Part shown: piece after piece, positions 1-8,371 of the stretch
How positions within the stretch are numbered: the first letter of the stretch is position 1
Layout: every line of letters starts with the position of its first letter
From: Flagellimonas marinaquae
Lineage (GTDB): Bacteria > Bacteroidota > Bacteroidia > Flavobacteriales > Flavobacteriaceae
Direction: 5' to 3'
Length of the DNA: 64,000 bases
NCBI RefSeq assembly: GCF_003992675.1
Contig: NZ_RZMZ01000015.1
Span: 372,001 to 436,000 of the forward strand
Made by a program: the position numbers and the translations under genes
The notes under the pieces: generated by a model
The model's database searches: none
Told to the model about the DNA's origin: nothing
What the model saw: the letters and a program-made list of their open reading frames with translations, nothing else

Positions 1-44
1 TCCTTGGATGGAGCAGAAGAAACAAACAAGCAAGATGGCTCTCC

Positions 45-2255
45 TCATGGTTTTGTAAATCGTTTTAAAAGTTGCCTTACCTTTTTGGTGTTTTCCACGT
101 GGTATTTGGCTTGGGTTTTCTTCAGTCCCACCTTTACTGTAATGGCGGAATCTGGTAGCTCTTGGAACATAAACTCATCGGTCCAGTCATCCCCGATGGC
201 AAAGACAAAGTCGTAATCATCTTCGCTTAGCATTCGGGTAGCGGCCCTACCTTTGTTTACATTGCTGCTTTTGATTTCCATGACCTTGTTCCCGTTCAAA
301 ACGCTAATATCGTCATTGCCGATCAAACTTCGCAATACCGTATTGAGTTCAGTGGCTCTTTTTGTTCCAAAATCAGGGTCTGTGTTTCGATAATGCCAAG
401 CCAAGGAATAGTTTTTCTCTTCAATGAAGGAACCTGGGGTCCGGTCCACGAAAGATTCCAATACTGGACGGATTTTGTTCATCCAATCTCCTTTTACCTG
501 CTCCAGCATTTTAAATTCTTCTCCGTTTCTGGAAATCCATACCCCATGTTCTACGATCATGTTGTAGTGTTTGGGTAGGAACCAACGCCCAAAGGTTTGC
601 TTGTCTCGTCCGCTGATCAAAAACACTGTGGTGTTTTCCTGCTGGTTCAGGGCATCCAATAGTTCATAAAGCTCCTCGTCCGGGGAGGCTTGCTGTGGGT
701 CTTTGTGGAAATCCGCCAAGGTGCCGTCATAATCCAAGAACAGTAATCGTTTTTTCGATTTTGAATAGGCTTCTTCGATGGAAAGCAATATTTCAGAAGA
801 CATTTTTTCGGAAATAAAGGCTTTTCCCAAGTCGCGGTTCTCCTTTAGCGCACTCATAAACTCATTGGCCCACACCTCTACGTTGTACCGTTCCAATCTT
901 TTTTGGAGAAAGGTGTTTCGTGAAATCTGTTCATCCAATGGCATGTTAAACGCTCTTTTTAGGGTATCAGCTTGCTCCTCAAAATTATTCGGGTTGATCA
1001 GGAGTGCCTCGTTCATTTCGTAGGCAGAACCTGCCATTTCGCTCAAAATCAACACTCCGGATTTATCCGTACGCGTAGCGATGTATTCCTTGGCCACCAA
1101 GTTCATCCCATCCCGAAGCGGGGTAAGCCAAGCAATGTCACTAGAGGTGTACAGATCAATTAAACTTTCAAAAGGAAGGGAACGGTAAAAATACCATATG
1201 GGTGTCCAGTTCACCGTGGAGAGTTCCCCGTTGATTCGCCCTACCAGCTCATCTACCTCCCTTTTCAATAATTGATATTGTGGTACGTTGGAGCGGGAGG
1301 GTACGGCCAATATGATCAATCGAACCTTTTCTTTGTACTCTGGATATTTCTGGAGAAAATATTCGAAGGCATTGATACGTTTGGCGATTCCCTTGCTGTA
1401 ATCCAAACGGTCTATGGAGAGGATTAACTTGGTATCCGGAGCCGATGCCTTGTGGCTGTCCAACCGCGCTTGCAAATCACTACGTTCTTCTACGCTTTTG
1501 GAATCGTGAAGAACGGCGGCATCCCTAAATTTTTTGTAATCGATACCCATGGGGAAGGAGTCCACCTTGATCACTCTGTTATCCAAATAAATCTCGTTAA
1601 AGCTCACGTCCAACCCAATAAGTCTCCGAACGGAGCTTAAAAAGTGCCTTTCGTAATCGTAGGTATGGAAGCCGATGAGGTCCGACCCCAATAATCCGTC
1701 CAAGATTTCTTCACGCCATGGCAAGGTCCGGAAAATCTCGTATGAGGGGAAGGGGATATGCAAGAAGAAACCAATAGTGGTGTTGGGTCGTTTTTCACGG
1801 ACCATTTGGGGGACCAGCATCAATTGGTAATCGTGTACCCAAATGGTATCGTCCTCATCCGAATTTTCGATGATGGCGTCGGCGAATTTTTGGTTAACGG
1901 CCTTGTAGGTATCCCAAAAGTTGAGTTCAAATTCGGAATACTTCAAAAAATAATGGAACAGCGGCCAGATGGTTCGGTTACTGAATCCATAGTAAAAACC
2001 ATCGATTTCATCGGAATTGAGCTTTACCTTGGCACAACCATGTTCTTTTAGGGCCTCATCAATTTCACCTTCCAATTCTTCCGGGGTTTCTTCGTCGGTA
2101 AGACCGGACCAACCGATCCAGAGACTTTCCCCTCCGCTGTGCACGGATTTCATTCCAGTGGCCAATCCTCCAACACTCGGAATCGCAGTAAGGCTTCCAT
2201 TGCTAATTTGTAATTGAACGGGTAATCGATTTGAGATTATGATAGTTTTGGCCAT
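45..2255 (-). CDS. Bifunctional trehalose-6-phosphate synthase/phosphatase
   Basis: This 736-residue fusion should make trehalose 6-phosphate from UDP-glucose and glucose 6-phosphate and then dephosphorylate it to trehalose in the cytosol. Residues 1 to about 480 are a GT20 synthase: the start MAKTIIISNRLPV is typical, HDYQL is at 141-145, LDYSKG at 284-289 and DGMNLVAKEY at 382-391. The C-terminal part is a HAD-type phosphatase with DYDGT at 508-512 and a later GDDWTDE motif. The frame stays open upstream to 2660, but that part overlaps the divergent GH15 gene and has no family similarity, so the ATG at 2255 is chosen. The divergent neighbour is a glycosidase that could act on trehalose or another alpha-glucan, so the pair may balance a compatible solute. 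Confidence 0.95.
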   Translation of the reverse strand: MAKTIIISNRLPVQLQISNGSLTAIPSVGGLATGMKSVHSGGESLWIGWSGLTDEETPEELEGEIDEALKEHGCAKVKLNSDEIDGFYYGFSNRTIWPLFHYFLKYSEFELNFWDTYKAVNQKFADAIIENSDEDDTIWVHDYQLMLVPQMVREKRPNTTIGFFLHIPFPSYEIFRTLPWREEILDGLLGSDLIGFHTYDYERHFLSSVRRLIGLDVSFNEIYLDNRVIKVDSFPMGIDYKKFRDAAVLHDSKSVEERSDLQARLDSHKASAPDTKLILSIDRLDYSKGIAKRINAFEYFLQKYPEYKEKVRLIILAVPSRSNVPQYQLLKREVDELVGRINGELSTVNWTPIWYFYRSLPFESLIDLYTSSDIAWLTPLRDGMNLVAKEYIATRTDKSGVLILSEMAGSAYEMNEALLINPNNFEEQADTLKRAFNMPLDEQISRNTFLQKRLERYNVEVWANEFMSALKENRDLGKAFISEKMSSEILLSIEEAYSKSKKRLLFLDYDGTLADFHKDPQQASPDEELYELLDALNQQENTTVFLISGRDKQTFGRWFLPKHYNMIVEHGVWISRNGEEFKMLEQVKGDWMNKIRPVLESFVDRTPGSFIEEKNYSLAWHYRNTDPDFGTKRATELNTVLRSLIGNDDISVLNGNKVMEIKSSNVNKGRAATRMLSEDDYDFVFAIGDDWTDEFMFQELPDSAITVKVGLKKTQAKYHVENTKKVRQLLKRFTKP

Positions 2256-2357
2256 GAATCGGTAATTTTGACGTATTTTAATTTTTTCTTTCTTTAAAAA
2301 TCGGGAAATTCGAGCGCAAAACCAATTCATTCGAACCCTTTTGAGAATTTTTAGGCT

Positions 2358-4157
2358 ATGGACAACTTGAATTACGGAATTATAGGAAATTGCAGAAGCG
2401 CGGCATTGATTTCCAAAGAAGGCTCCATAGACTGGTGCTGTTTGCCGCAGTTTGACTCTACTTCCATATTTGCCAAGTTGCTGGATGAGCAAAAGGGCGG
2501 TAGTTTTGAGGTGCACCCCAAAGGGGATTATACGGTGGAACAGGAGTATTATCGGAACACTGCCATCCTGATTACACGATTTACAGAGGGTGACAATGTT
2601 TTTGAGTTGCACGACTTTATGCCGCGCCACCACAAAATGAACGGCAAGTACAAGGCGCAACCGGAGATCATCCGTTATATCAAATATATCTCAGGTACTC
2701 CAAAATTCACGGTCAACTACAATCCCAAGCTGGAATATGGTCTCGGCGAGACGAAACATTATGTGAAAGAGGATTTTATAGCCAGCCTTACCCATAAATT
2801 AAAATACGACACCCTTTTCCTGTATACCTCCTTTGATAAGAACCGTGTTTTGGCTGGAGATGAAATTGCACTTGAGGAAGATGGTTACTTTTTGATTTGC
2901 TACAATGAAAAAATTATAATGCCCACTACCGATACCATGGGGCTGGAATTGGAACGCACTAAAGTGTATTGGCTGGATTGGGCAGCAAAAACTCCCGATT
3001 ACCAAAAGTTCAAGGATAAAATTATCCGTAGTGCCATTACCCTAAAAATGTTGACCTATGACAAAACTGGAGCAGTTTTGGCAGCAGCGACCACTTCCTT
3101 GCCAGAGACGATTGGTGAAGTAAGAAACTGGGATTACCGCTTTTGTTGGATTAGGGATGCTTCGATGGTAATCAAAGTGGTTTCGGAGCTTGGACACAAA
3201 AATTCAGCGAAGCGTTATCTGCAGTTTATTATTGATTTGATGCCCGACAAGGACGAAAAACTTCAGATCATGTACGGCATCAACAAGGAAAAAACATTGA
3301 CAGAAAGGACTTTGAGCCATTTTGATGGGTACAAGGGTTCCAAACCCGTCCGAGTGGGCAATGCGGCCTATAAACAACGTCAAAATGATATTTATGGCAT
3401 TTTGATGGATGTGATTTATGAGCAGTTGAAAAATTTCAGCAACGATATCGAAAATGTCGAGGAACTGTGGAGCATTACCAAAGGTATTGTTTGGATTGTG
3501 GGCAAACACTGGGAGGAGCCGGACAAAGGCATTTGGGAGTTCCGAGGTGAGGACAAGCACTTCACTTTTTCCAAGGTATTGTGCTGGGTAGCGTTGGACA
3601 GGGCCATAAAAGTGGCCAATATGTTCGGGAAAACGCGCAAATTGGAGCGATGGATAGCCCTTGAACAGAAAATAAAGAAGGATATTCACGAAAATGCCTG
3701 GAACAGCGACATTAATGCCTTTGTGCAAAGCTATGGTTCCCGTCACTTGGATGCCTCGGTGCTTTTAATGGAACCCTACGGGTTTATTCATGCCAAGGAC
3801 CCTAAATACGTAAACACGGTTAAGGCGATTGAAGAAGGCTTAAGCAACGACGGTTTATTGTACCGATACAAGAACGAGGATGACTTCGGATTGCCTTCGT
3901 CCTCCTTTACTATCTGCACGTTTTGGTTCATCAATGCCCTGTTCAAGATTGGGGAAGAGGAAAAAGCTTTGGAGCGCTTTGAGCGTTTATTGGGTTATAG
4001 CAACCATTTAGGACTCTTTAGTGAGGATATTGATTTTAAAACCAAGCGATTGTTGGGCAATTTCCCGCAAGCATATTCACACTTGGCGTTGATTGAATGT
4101 GCGATCAACTTTTCCACCAAACAGAAGGATGAAAGAATATTGGAATCCATAGGGTAG
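2358..4157 (+). CDS. Glycoside hydrolase family 15 protein (glucoamylase/trehalase-like)
   Basis: A 599-residue protein of the bacterial GH15 type. The N-terminal sandwich domain begins with the typical GNCRSAALISKEGSIDWCC segment, and the alpha/alpha-barrel holds NWDYRFCW at 257-264 followed by RDAS at 266-269, a hallmark of the family's substrate site. There is no signal peptide, so it should be cytosolic. GH15 members cleave terminal alpha-glucosyl bonds; some bacterial ones are trehalases. The divergent trehalose synthase makes trehalose a reasonable substrate by context, but maltodextrin or another alpha-glucoside cannot be excluded. A strong hairpin follows at 4210-4237. Confidence 0.9.
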   Translation: MDNLNYGIIGNCRSAALISKEGSIDWCCLPQFDSTSIFAKLLDEQKGGSFEVHPKGDYTVEQEYYRNTAILITRFTEGDNVFELHDFMPRHHKMNGKYKAQPEIIRYIKYISGTPKFTVNYNPKLEYGLGETKHYVKEDFIASLTHKLKYDTLFLYTSFDKNRVLAGDEIALEEDGYFLICYNEKIIMPTTDTMGLELERTKVYWLDWAAKTPDYQKFKDKIIRSAITLKMLTYDKTGAVLAAATTSLPETIGEVRNWDYRFCWIRDASMVIKVVSELGHKNSAKRYLQFIIDLMPDKDEKLQIMYGINKEKTLTERTLSHFDGYKGSKPVRVGNAAYKQRQNDIYGILMDVIYEQLKNFSNDIENVEELWSITKGIVWIVGKHWEEPDKGIWEFRGEDKHFTFSKVLCWVALDRAIKVANMFGKTRKLERWIALEQKIKKDIHENAWNSDINAFVQSYGSRHLDASVLLMEPYGFIHAKDPKYVNTVKAIEEGLSNDGLLYRYKNEDDFGLPSSSFTICTFWFINALFKIGEEEKALERFERLLGYSNHLGLFSEDIDFKTKRLLGNFPQAYSHLALIECAINFSTKQKDERILESIG

Positions 4158-4209
4158 GTTAGAGGAGTATTTGAACCATATTAAGAGATACCTGAACAAT
4201 GGATTTAAA

Positions 4210-4237
4210 AAAAAGCTGCCTTCTCAGACAGCTTTTT
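4210..4237. terminator. Bidirectional hairpin terminator
   Basis: A perfect 9-bp stem (AAAAAGCTG with CAGCTTTTT) around a 10-base loop lies between two convergent genes. The stem itself supplies a T-run on either strand, so it can end both the GH15 transcript and the transcript of the BNR protein. Confidence 0.8.
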
Positions 4238-4256
4238 GTATTGCTCAAAAGTTGAC

Positions 4257-7200
4257 TTATTTGCTTTCCAAGAAATCTTCAAAAGTCATTAAGGTTACAG
4301 CCTGCTTTTTAAGGTATTTGTCCTTTAACTTGGCAAAATCCGATTTAGCGGTATTGAATCGTTCTGCTATCACTTCGAGGTTTTGAAGCTCCGCAGCGGA
4401 AGGCTTGTCGTAGCTTGAAGCGATTTTGCTGTAGAGGTCGGCCATGCGCTCGCGCAATTGTGGTTCAGCCGCCCCAACATAATTATCGCCTGTGGTAATG
4501 ACCAAGGTTTCTTTGAGACTATTTAATTTCTCTGCTGTTTTTTTGTCACCAGCGGTATTCGCATTTTCCATGATTTCGTCCAATTCATATACCAAATAGG
4601 CAAGCTCTTGGGTCATATCATATAGCTTCATGGTCGTTGCTTCCTTCAGTTCACGGTCTTTTTCCGTTAAAGGTGAATTCTTGTCGTATACCAGATTAAA
4701 GGTATGCTCAAATGTTTCCTTCCCTTTCGTAATGACCGCTTTGTAGGTGCCCGCGGGTACCTGAGGTGCTGTGAAACCACCAAAACTGAATGTTTTTCCT
4801 TTGGCGACTTTAGGTACTTTTCGGGTGTAGTTCCAGTTGACCACGTTGATGCCTTTTGATTTACCTGGACCTAATTCGGCAATCTGGTTACCCTCCATGT
4901 CTTCAATCACCATGGTCATCTTGCCAAAGGTATGCCTCTTGTTCAGATAGTATTTAATTTGGACATCCTTGGTTTTGTTGCTCCCAACAAATTGGGTTTC
5001 AGTTCCAAAATTTCCACTGAAAGAACTGGTTTCGCTGATTTCGGTATCAGGTGTCTCAAAAAAATGCAGGGTCTTTCCCAACACTTCGTTATTGATACTG
5101 CGAAGCGGCGATATGTCATCCAGAATGATTACCCCTCTGCCGTGTGTGCCCATGACCAAATCGTTGGTCCTTTTATGCAGTTCGATAAAGTGAACGGCCA
5201 CTGCGGGCATGTTGTTGGTGAACTTTTTCCAGTTTTTTCCGCCGTCCATGGTAATGTACAGTCCAAATTCAGTTCCCAGAAACAATAAGTCTGGGTTTTC
5301 ATAATCTTCTTGGATGTTTCTGGCGAAACCAACCACATCATCAGAGATTATGTTGGTCCATGTCTTGCCAAAGTCCGTAGTCTTAAAGGCATAGGGAGTC
5401 ATATCGTTCATGGTATGACCATCAAAAACGGCGTAGGCTGTGCCTTTGTCAAAAACACTGGCTTCAATATGATAGCACCACGTATTTTTAGGCAAACCGG
5501 GAATATTGGCCACGGTATTTGTCCATGTTTTGCCACCATCTTGTGTCACTTGAACATTACCATCATCAGTGCCTACCCAAATTACGTTTTCATCCAACGT
5601 GGATTCGGCAATGGTAAAAATAGTGGTATGGTTTTCGGCTCCTGAATTATCCATGGAAAGTCCACCGGAATCCTCTTGGTTTTGTTTGGCAGGATCGTTT
5701 GTGGTCAGGTCGGGTGAGATGATTTCCCAAGTATCTCCCATATCCTCCGATTTATGGAGGTATTGGCTGCCCATGTAAAAACGGTCTGGTTGATGCGCAC
5801 TGATGGCCATCGGTGCATTCCAGTTCCATCGTAGTTTTTGGTCCTCACTAACAGGAAGCGGCTGAATGGTCTTGGTAAGCTCTCGTTCCGTGTCAATTCG
5901 CCAAACGCTTTCTGCTCCCTGCATTTCTGAATAAATGATAGGTTTGGTGGGATGCTTCAACACCCGAAAACCATCACCTGCACCTATGGAATTCCAATCA
6001 CGTGCCTCAACACCATTGGGCGAGGAGGATGGTCCCCACCAGGAACCATTATCCTGTAATCCGCCATATACATTGTAAGGTTCGGCATCGTCCACACTAA
6101 CTTGATAAAACTGGGAAAGTGGAAGATTTTCCACAATTTCCATGGTCGTACCGCCATCCCAGGTACGATAAACACCTCCATCGGTTCCTACGTACATGAT
6201 ATCGGAATCTTTAATATTGAAGACAATATCGTGTATATCGGAATGCATATTACCGAGGTTTTTGAATGTTTTTCCACCATCTCTTGAGATGGAACCGCTT
6301 AGCCCACCTTTTACAACAACGTCTTCATTCTTAGGGTCTACCACAATTCGTGAGAAATAGAAAGGCCTTACTGTGATTCCAAAATCATTGTTCAACTGCT
6401 CCCAAGACGCACCGGCATCGTTACTACGGTATAGGCCTTTGCGCTCGTCCTTTTCTGCTTCGATAACGGTGTAGAGGACATTGGGGTTTGAGGGTGCCAC
6501 TGCAATGGCCAATCGTCCCAATTTTCCCTCTGGGAACCCATTGTGTATTTTGTTCCAAGTTTTTCCTCCATCTGTGGACTTGTACAACGCGCTTTTGTCG
6601 CCTCCGGACTCAAACGACCAGCCTGTTCTGCGAAATTCCCACATTGAGGCGTACAGCACATTCGGGTTGGTAGGGTCCATTGCCAAATCGGCACAACCTG
6701 TTTTTGGGTCAACATACAAAAGCTGCCCCCAAGTGGCACCACCATCTGAGGACTTATACACGCCTCGTTCCTCGCTATCGCCCCAAAGAGCTCCCAACAC
6801 CCCCACATAAATTTCTTGGGAGTTGTTTGGGTTAACAATGATATTGGCGATTCGTTCCGATTTCTCAAATCCTATTTTGTTCCAGTTGGCGCCCCCATCC
6901 GTGGTTTTGTAAAGTCCATCCCCAATGGATACACTATTTCTGGTCCAGGTTTCCCCGGTTCCAACATAAATCGTATTGTCTGGATCGTTGGGATCCAACG
7001 CTACTGCTCCTATGGATTGGCAGTAATCATCAAAAATGGGATTGAAGGTAGTACCCCCATCACTGGATTTCCATACACCGCCACCAGCAGTACCGGCATA
7101 TACAATGCGACTATTGGTTGGGTGCGTTTCCATGTCATTGATCCGTCCGCTCATCAGTGCAGGTCCAATATGCCTTGCTGTCAAATCACCGAAAAGAGCC

Positions 7201-7289
7201 TTGCCGTCAATTTCTTCCAAGGTTTGGGAGTATCCGGCAGAAATAAAGAAGACCGAAAGAACGGTCCAAACGTAACGTAGTTTTTTCAT
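4257..7289 (-). CDS. Secreted BNR/VPS10-like beta-propeller protein
   Basis: A 1010-residue protein with an N-terminal signal peptide (about residues 1-21, ending near AGYSQ). Most of the chain is built of BNR/Asp-box repeats of the type S-x-DGG-x-T/S-W (for example SSDGGTTF, TTDGGANW, SSDGGATW, STDGGKTW, SRDGGKTF), which fold as propeller blades. This matches the WD40/YVTN/BNR-like, sortilin-related family common in Bacteroidota; database names such as glycosyl hydrolase are not backed by any catalytic motif visible here. The last about 150 residues are a separate helical, charged region. The substrate and role are unknown; periplasmic or outer-membrane exposure is inferred. It lies downstream of the LolA-like gene but a hairpin separates them. 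Confidence 0.85.
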   Translation of the reverse strand: MKKLRYVWTVLSVFFISAGYSQTLEEIDGKALFGDLTARHIGPALMSGRINDMETHPTNSRIVYAGTAGGGVWKSSDGGTTFNPIFDDYCQSIGAVALDPNDPDNTIYVGTGETWTRNSVSIGDGLYKTTDGGANWNKIGFEKSERIANIIVNPNNSQEIYVGVLGALWGDSEERGVYKSSDGGATWGQLLYVDPKTGCADLAMDPTNPNVLYASMWEFRRTGWSFESGGDKSALYKSTDGGKTWNKIHNGFPEGKLGRLAIAVAPSNPNVLYTVIEAEKDERKGLYRSNDAGASWEQLNNDFGITVRPFYFSRIVVDPKNEDVVVKGGLSGSISRDGGKTFKNLGNMHSDIHDIVFNIKDSDIMYVGTDGGVYRTWDGGTTMEIVENLPLSQFYQVSVDDAEPYNVYGGLQDNGSWWGPSSSPNGVEARDWNSIGAGDGFRVLKHPTKPIIYSEMQGAESVWRIDTERELTKTIQPLPVSEDQKLRWNWNAPMAISAHQPDRFYMGSQYLHKSEDMGDTWEIISPDLTTNDPAKQNQEDSGGLSMDNSGAENHTTIFTIAESTLDENVIWVGTDDGNVQVTQDGGKTWTNTVANIPGLPKNTWCYHIEASVFDKGTAYAVFDGHTMNDMTPYAFKTTDFGKTWTNIISDDVVGFARNIQEDYENPDLLFLGTEFGLYITMDGGKNWKKFTNNMPAVAVHFIELHKRTNDLVMGTHGRGVIILDDISPLRSINNEVLGKTLHFFETPDTEISETSSFSGNFGTETQFVGSNKTKDVQIKYYLNKRHTFGKMTMVIEDMEGNQIAELGPGKSKGINVVNWNYTRKVPKVAKGKTFSFGGFTAPQVPAGTYKAVITKGKETFEHTFNLVYDKNSPLTEKDRELKEATTMKLYDMTQELAYLVYELDEIMENANTAGDKKTAEKLNSLKETLVITTGDNYVGAAEPQLRERMADLYSKIASSYDKPSAAELQNLEVIAERFNTAKSDFAKLKDKYLKKQAVTLMTFEDFLESK

Positions 7290-7302
7290 TCCATATCAGT
7301 TT

Positions 7303-7328
7303 AAAAAAGGCCCTACATTCATAGGGCC
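7303..7328 (-). terminator. Terminator of the LolA-like gene
   Basis: On the minus strand a 7-bp GC-rich stem (GGCCCTA/TAGGGCC, 6-base loop, 7309-7328) is followed by a T-run. It lies 14 bases past the stop codon of the LolA-like gene and just before the start of the BNR protein, suggesting that the latter has partly independent transcription. Confidence 0.75.
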
Positions 7329-7342
7329 CCTGGTATCAAATT

Positions 7343-8113
7343 TTATTGTTTTTCGGTTTCTCCTACTTCATCCGGAAAAGCAAATTCTGTATCTGCAATG
7401 GCAGGATTGAGCTCAATGGCATCAATGGTGATAGGCTGTGCCTGACCATCCTTTACCCCTTGTGTCATTGAAAAGGGAAAGTAAAGGCCGCTTACTTCTT
7501 GATAATCGCTCATGGTCACCTCACTTACTTGACCTTTGGCAGGTCCTGATTTTATTTCGGACTGCATTGCGATGGGAACAAAATTGTCCTTGTCAAAAAA
7601 GTAGTACGAAACATCATCTTGTTGATTGCCATCAACGGTAATGGGTTCTTTTACTAGTTTTATTTTAAAGGTTTCCGTTCCATCAATGGTTTCCGTTCCA
7701 AGAAGTTCAACGGTATAGCCTTTGTCCTTATAATCAACAAATGAATCAGGGAAATCATTGGTGTTCAATTTAAAATTGGATGTTTGTTCAGCATCCGATT
7801 TTTCCGCTTTCATGGTCATAAAATTATGGCTCCAAAGTGTTTCTCCATCGAACACCCCTTGTTTGATTTCCTTACCTTGGAAGGTAATTTTCGTCATTTG
7901 GCGACCATCTTTTAAATTGTAAATTTCCAAAGGTATTTCCATACCGCCCTGATTTACCTTGGCAGACATTTTAATGCCCTCTAGACTTTTCCAGTTGTCG
8001 AGCCCACCCGTATTTTCAAAATAATTTGCGATGATTTCATCAGCTGTTTGCGCCTGAAGCGGTATTGCCAGGGCAACTGCTATTAGTGTAATGGTTAATT
8101 TTAACGCTTTCAT
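7343..8113 (-). CDS. LolA-like outer-membrane lipoprotein-sorting family protein
   Basis: A 256-residue secreted protein with a signal peptide ending near PLQAQ (about residue 22). The remainder (ADEIIANYFENTGGLDNW at the start of the mature part, then alternating beta strands) resembles the lipoprotein-sorting LolA/LolB-like fold found in many copies in Bacteroidota and usually of unknown substrate. The name describes the fold; there is no evidence that this copy is the housekeeping LolA. It is a single gene by spacing: a terminator follows directly, and a 258-bp interval with a second terminator lies upstream. Confidence 0.75.
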   Translation of the reverse strand: MKALKLTITLIAVALAIPLQAQTADEIIANYFENTGGLDNWKSLEGIKMSAKVNQGGMEIPLEIYNLKDGRQMTKITFQGKEIKQGVFDGETLWSHNFMTMKAEKSDAEQTSNFKLNTNDFPDSFVDYKDKGYTVELLGTETIDGTETFKIKLVKEPITVDGNQQDDVSYYFFDKDNFVPIAMQSEIKSGPAKGQVSEVTMSDYQEVSGLYFPFSMTQGVKDGQAQPITIDAIELNPAIADTEFAFPDEVGETEKQ

Positions 8114-8302
8114 TTTTAAGTTTTTATGTTGTAAAGATTAGTACTAAAAATAGTGAAATTGTTACATCATTTTTGAAAAGATTATAGAAAAAAATGAGAT
8201 TTGATTACTTTTCTAAAATATGGGTTACGCTAATCGAAGCTGTTAGGTCTAGAATTGGAAATAGTAGATAGCTACTTTGTTTGTTTGTGTAAGGCCAAAC
8301 AA

Positions 8303-8329
8303 TAAAAAAAACGCCCCGAATGGGGCGTT
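8303..8329 (-). terminator. Terminator of the beta-oxidation operon
   Basis: An 8-bp stem (AACGCCCC/GGGGCGTT, 4-base loop, 8310-8329) followed on the minus strand by a T-run, 43 bases past the acyl-CoA dehydrogenase stop. The remainder of the 8114-8371 interval shows nothing else I recognise. Confidence 0.85.
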
Positions 8330-8371
8330 CTCAAATCTTAAAGGGTGTGTTGTTCCCTACAGTTATTTGAA

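Noticed and set aside
2256..2660. N-terminal extension of the trehalose synthase frame by 135 codons
   Set aside because: It overlaps the divergent GH15 gene, has a composition unlike a protein domain, and the family begins at the MAKTIIISNRLPV methionine.
3204..3746. A 180-codon antisense frame in the GH15 gene
   Set aside because: Shadow of a conserved coding sequence; no start context or family.
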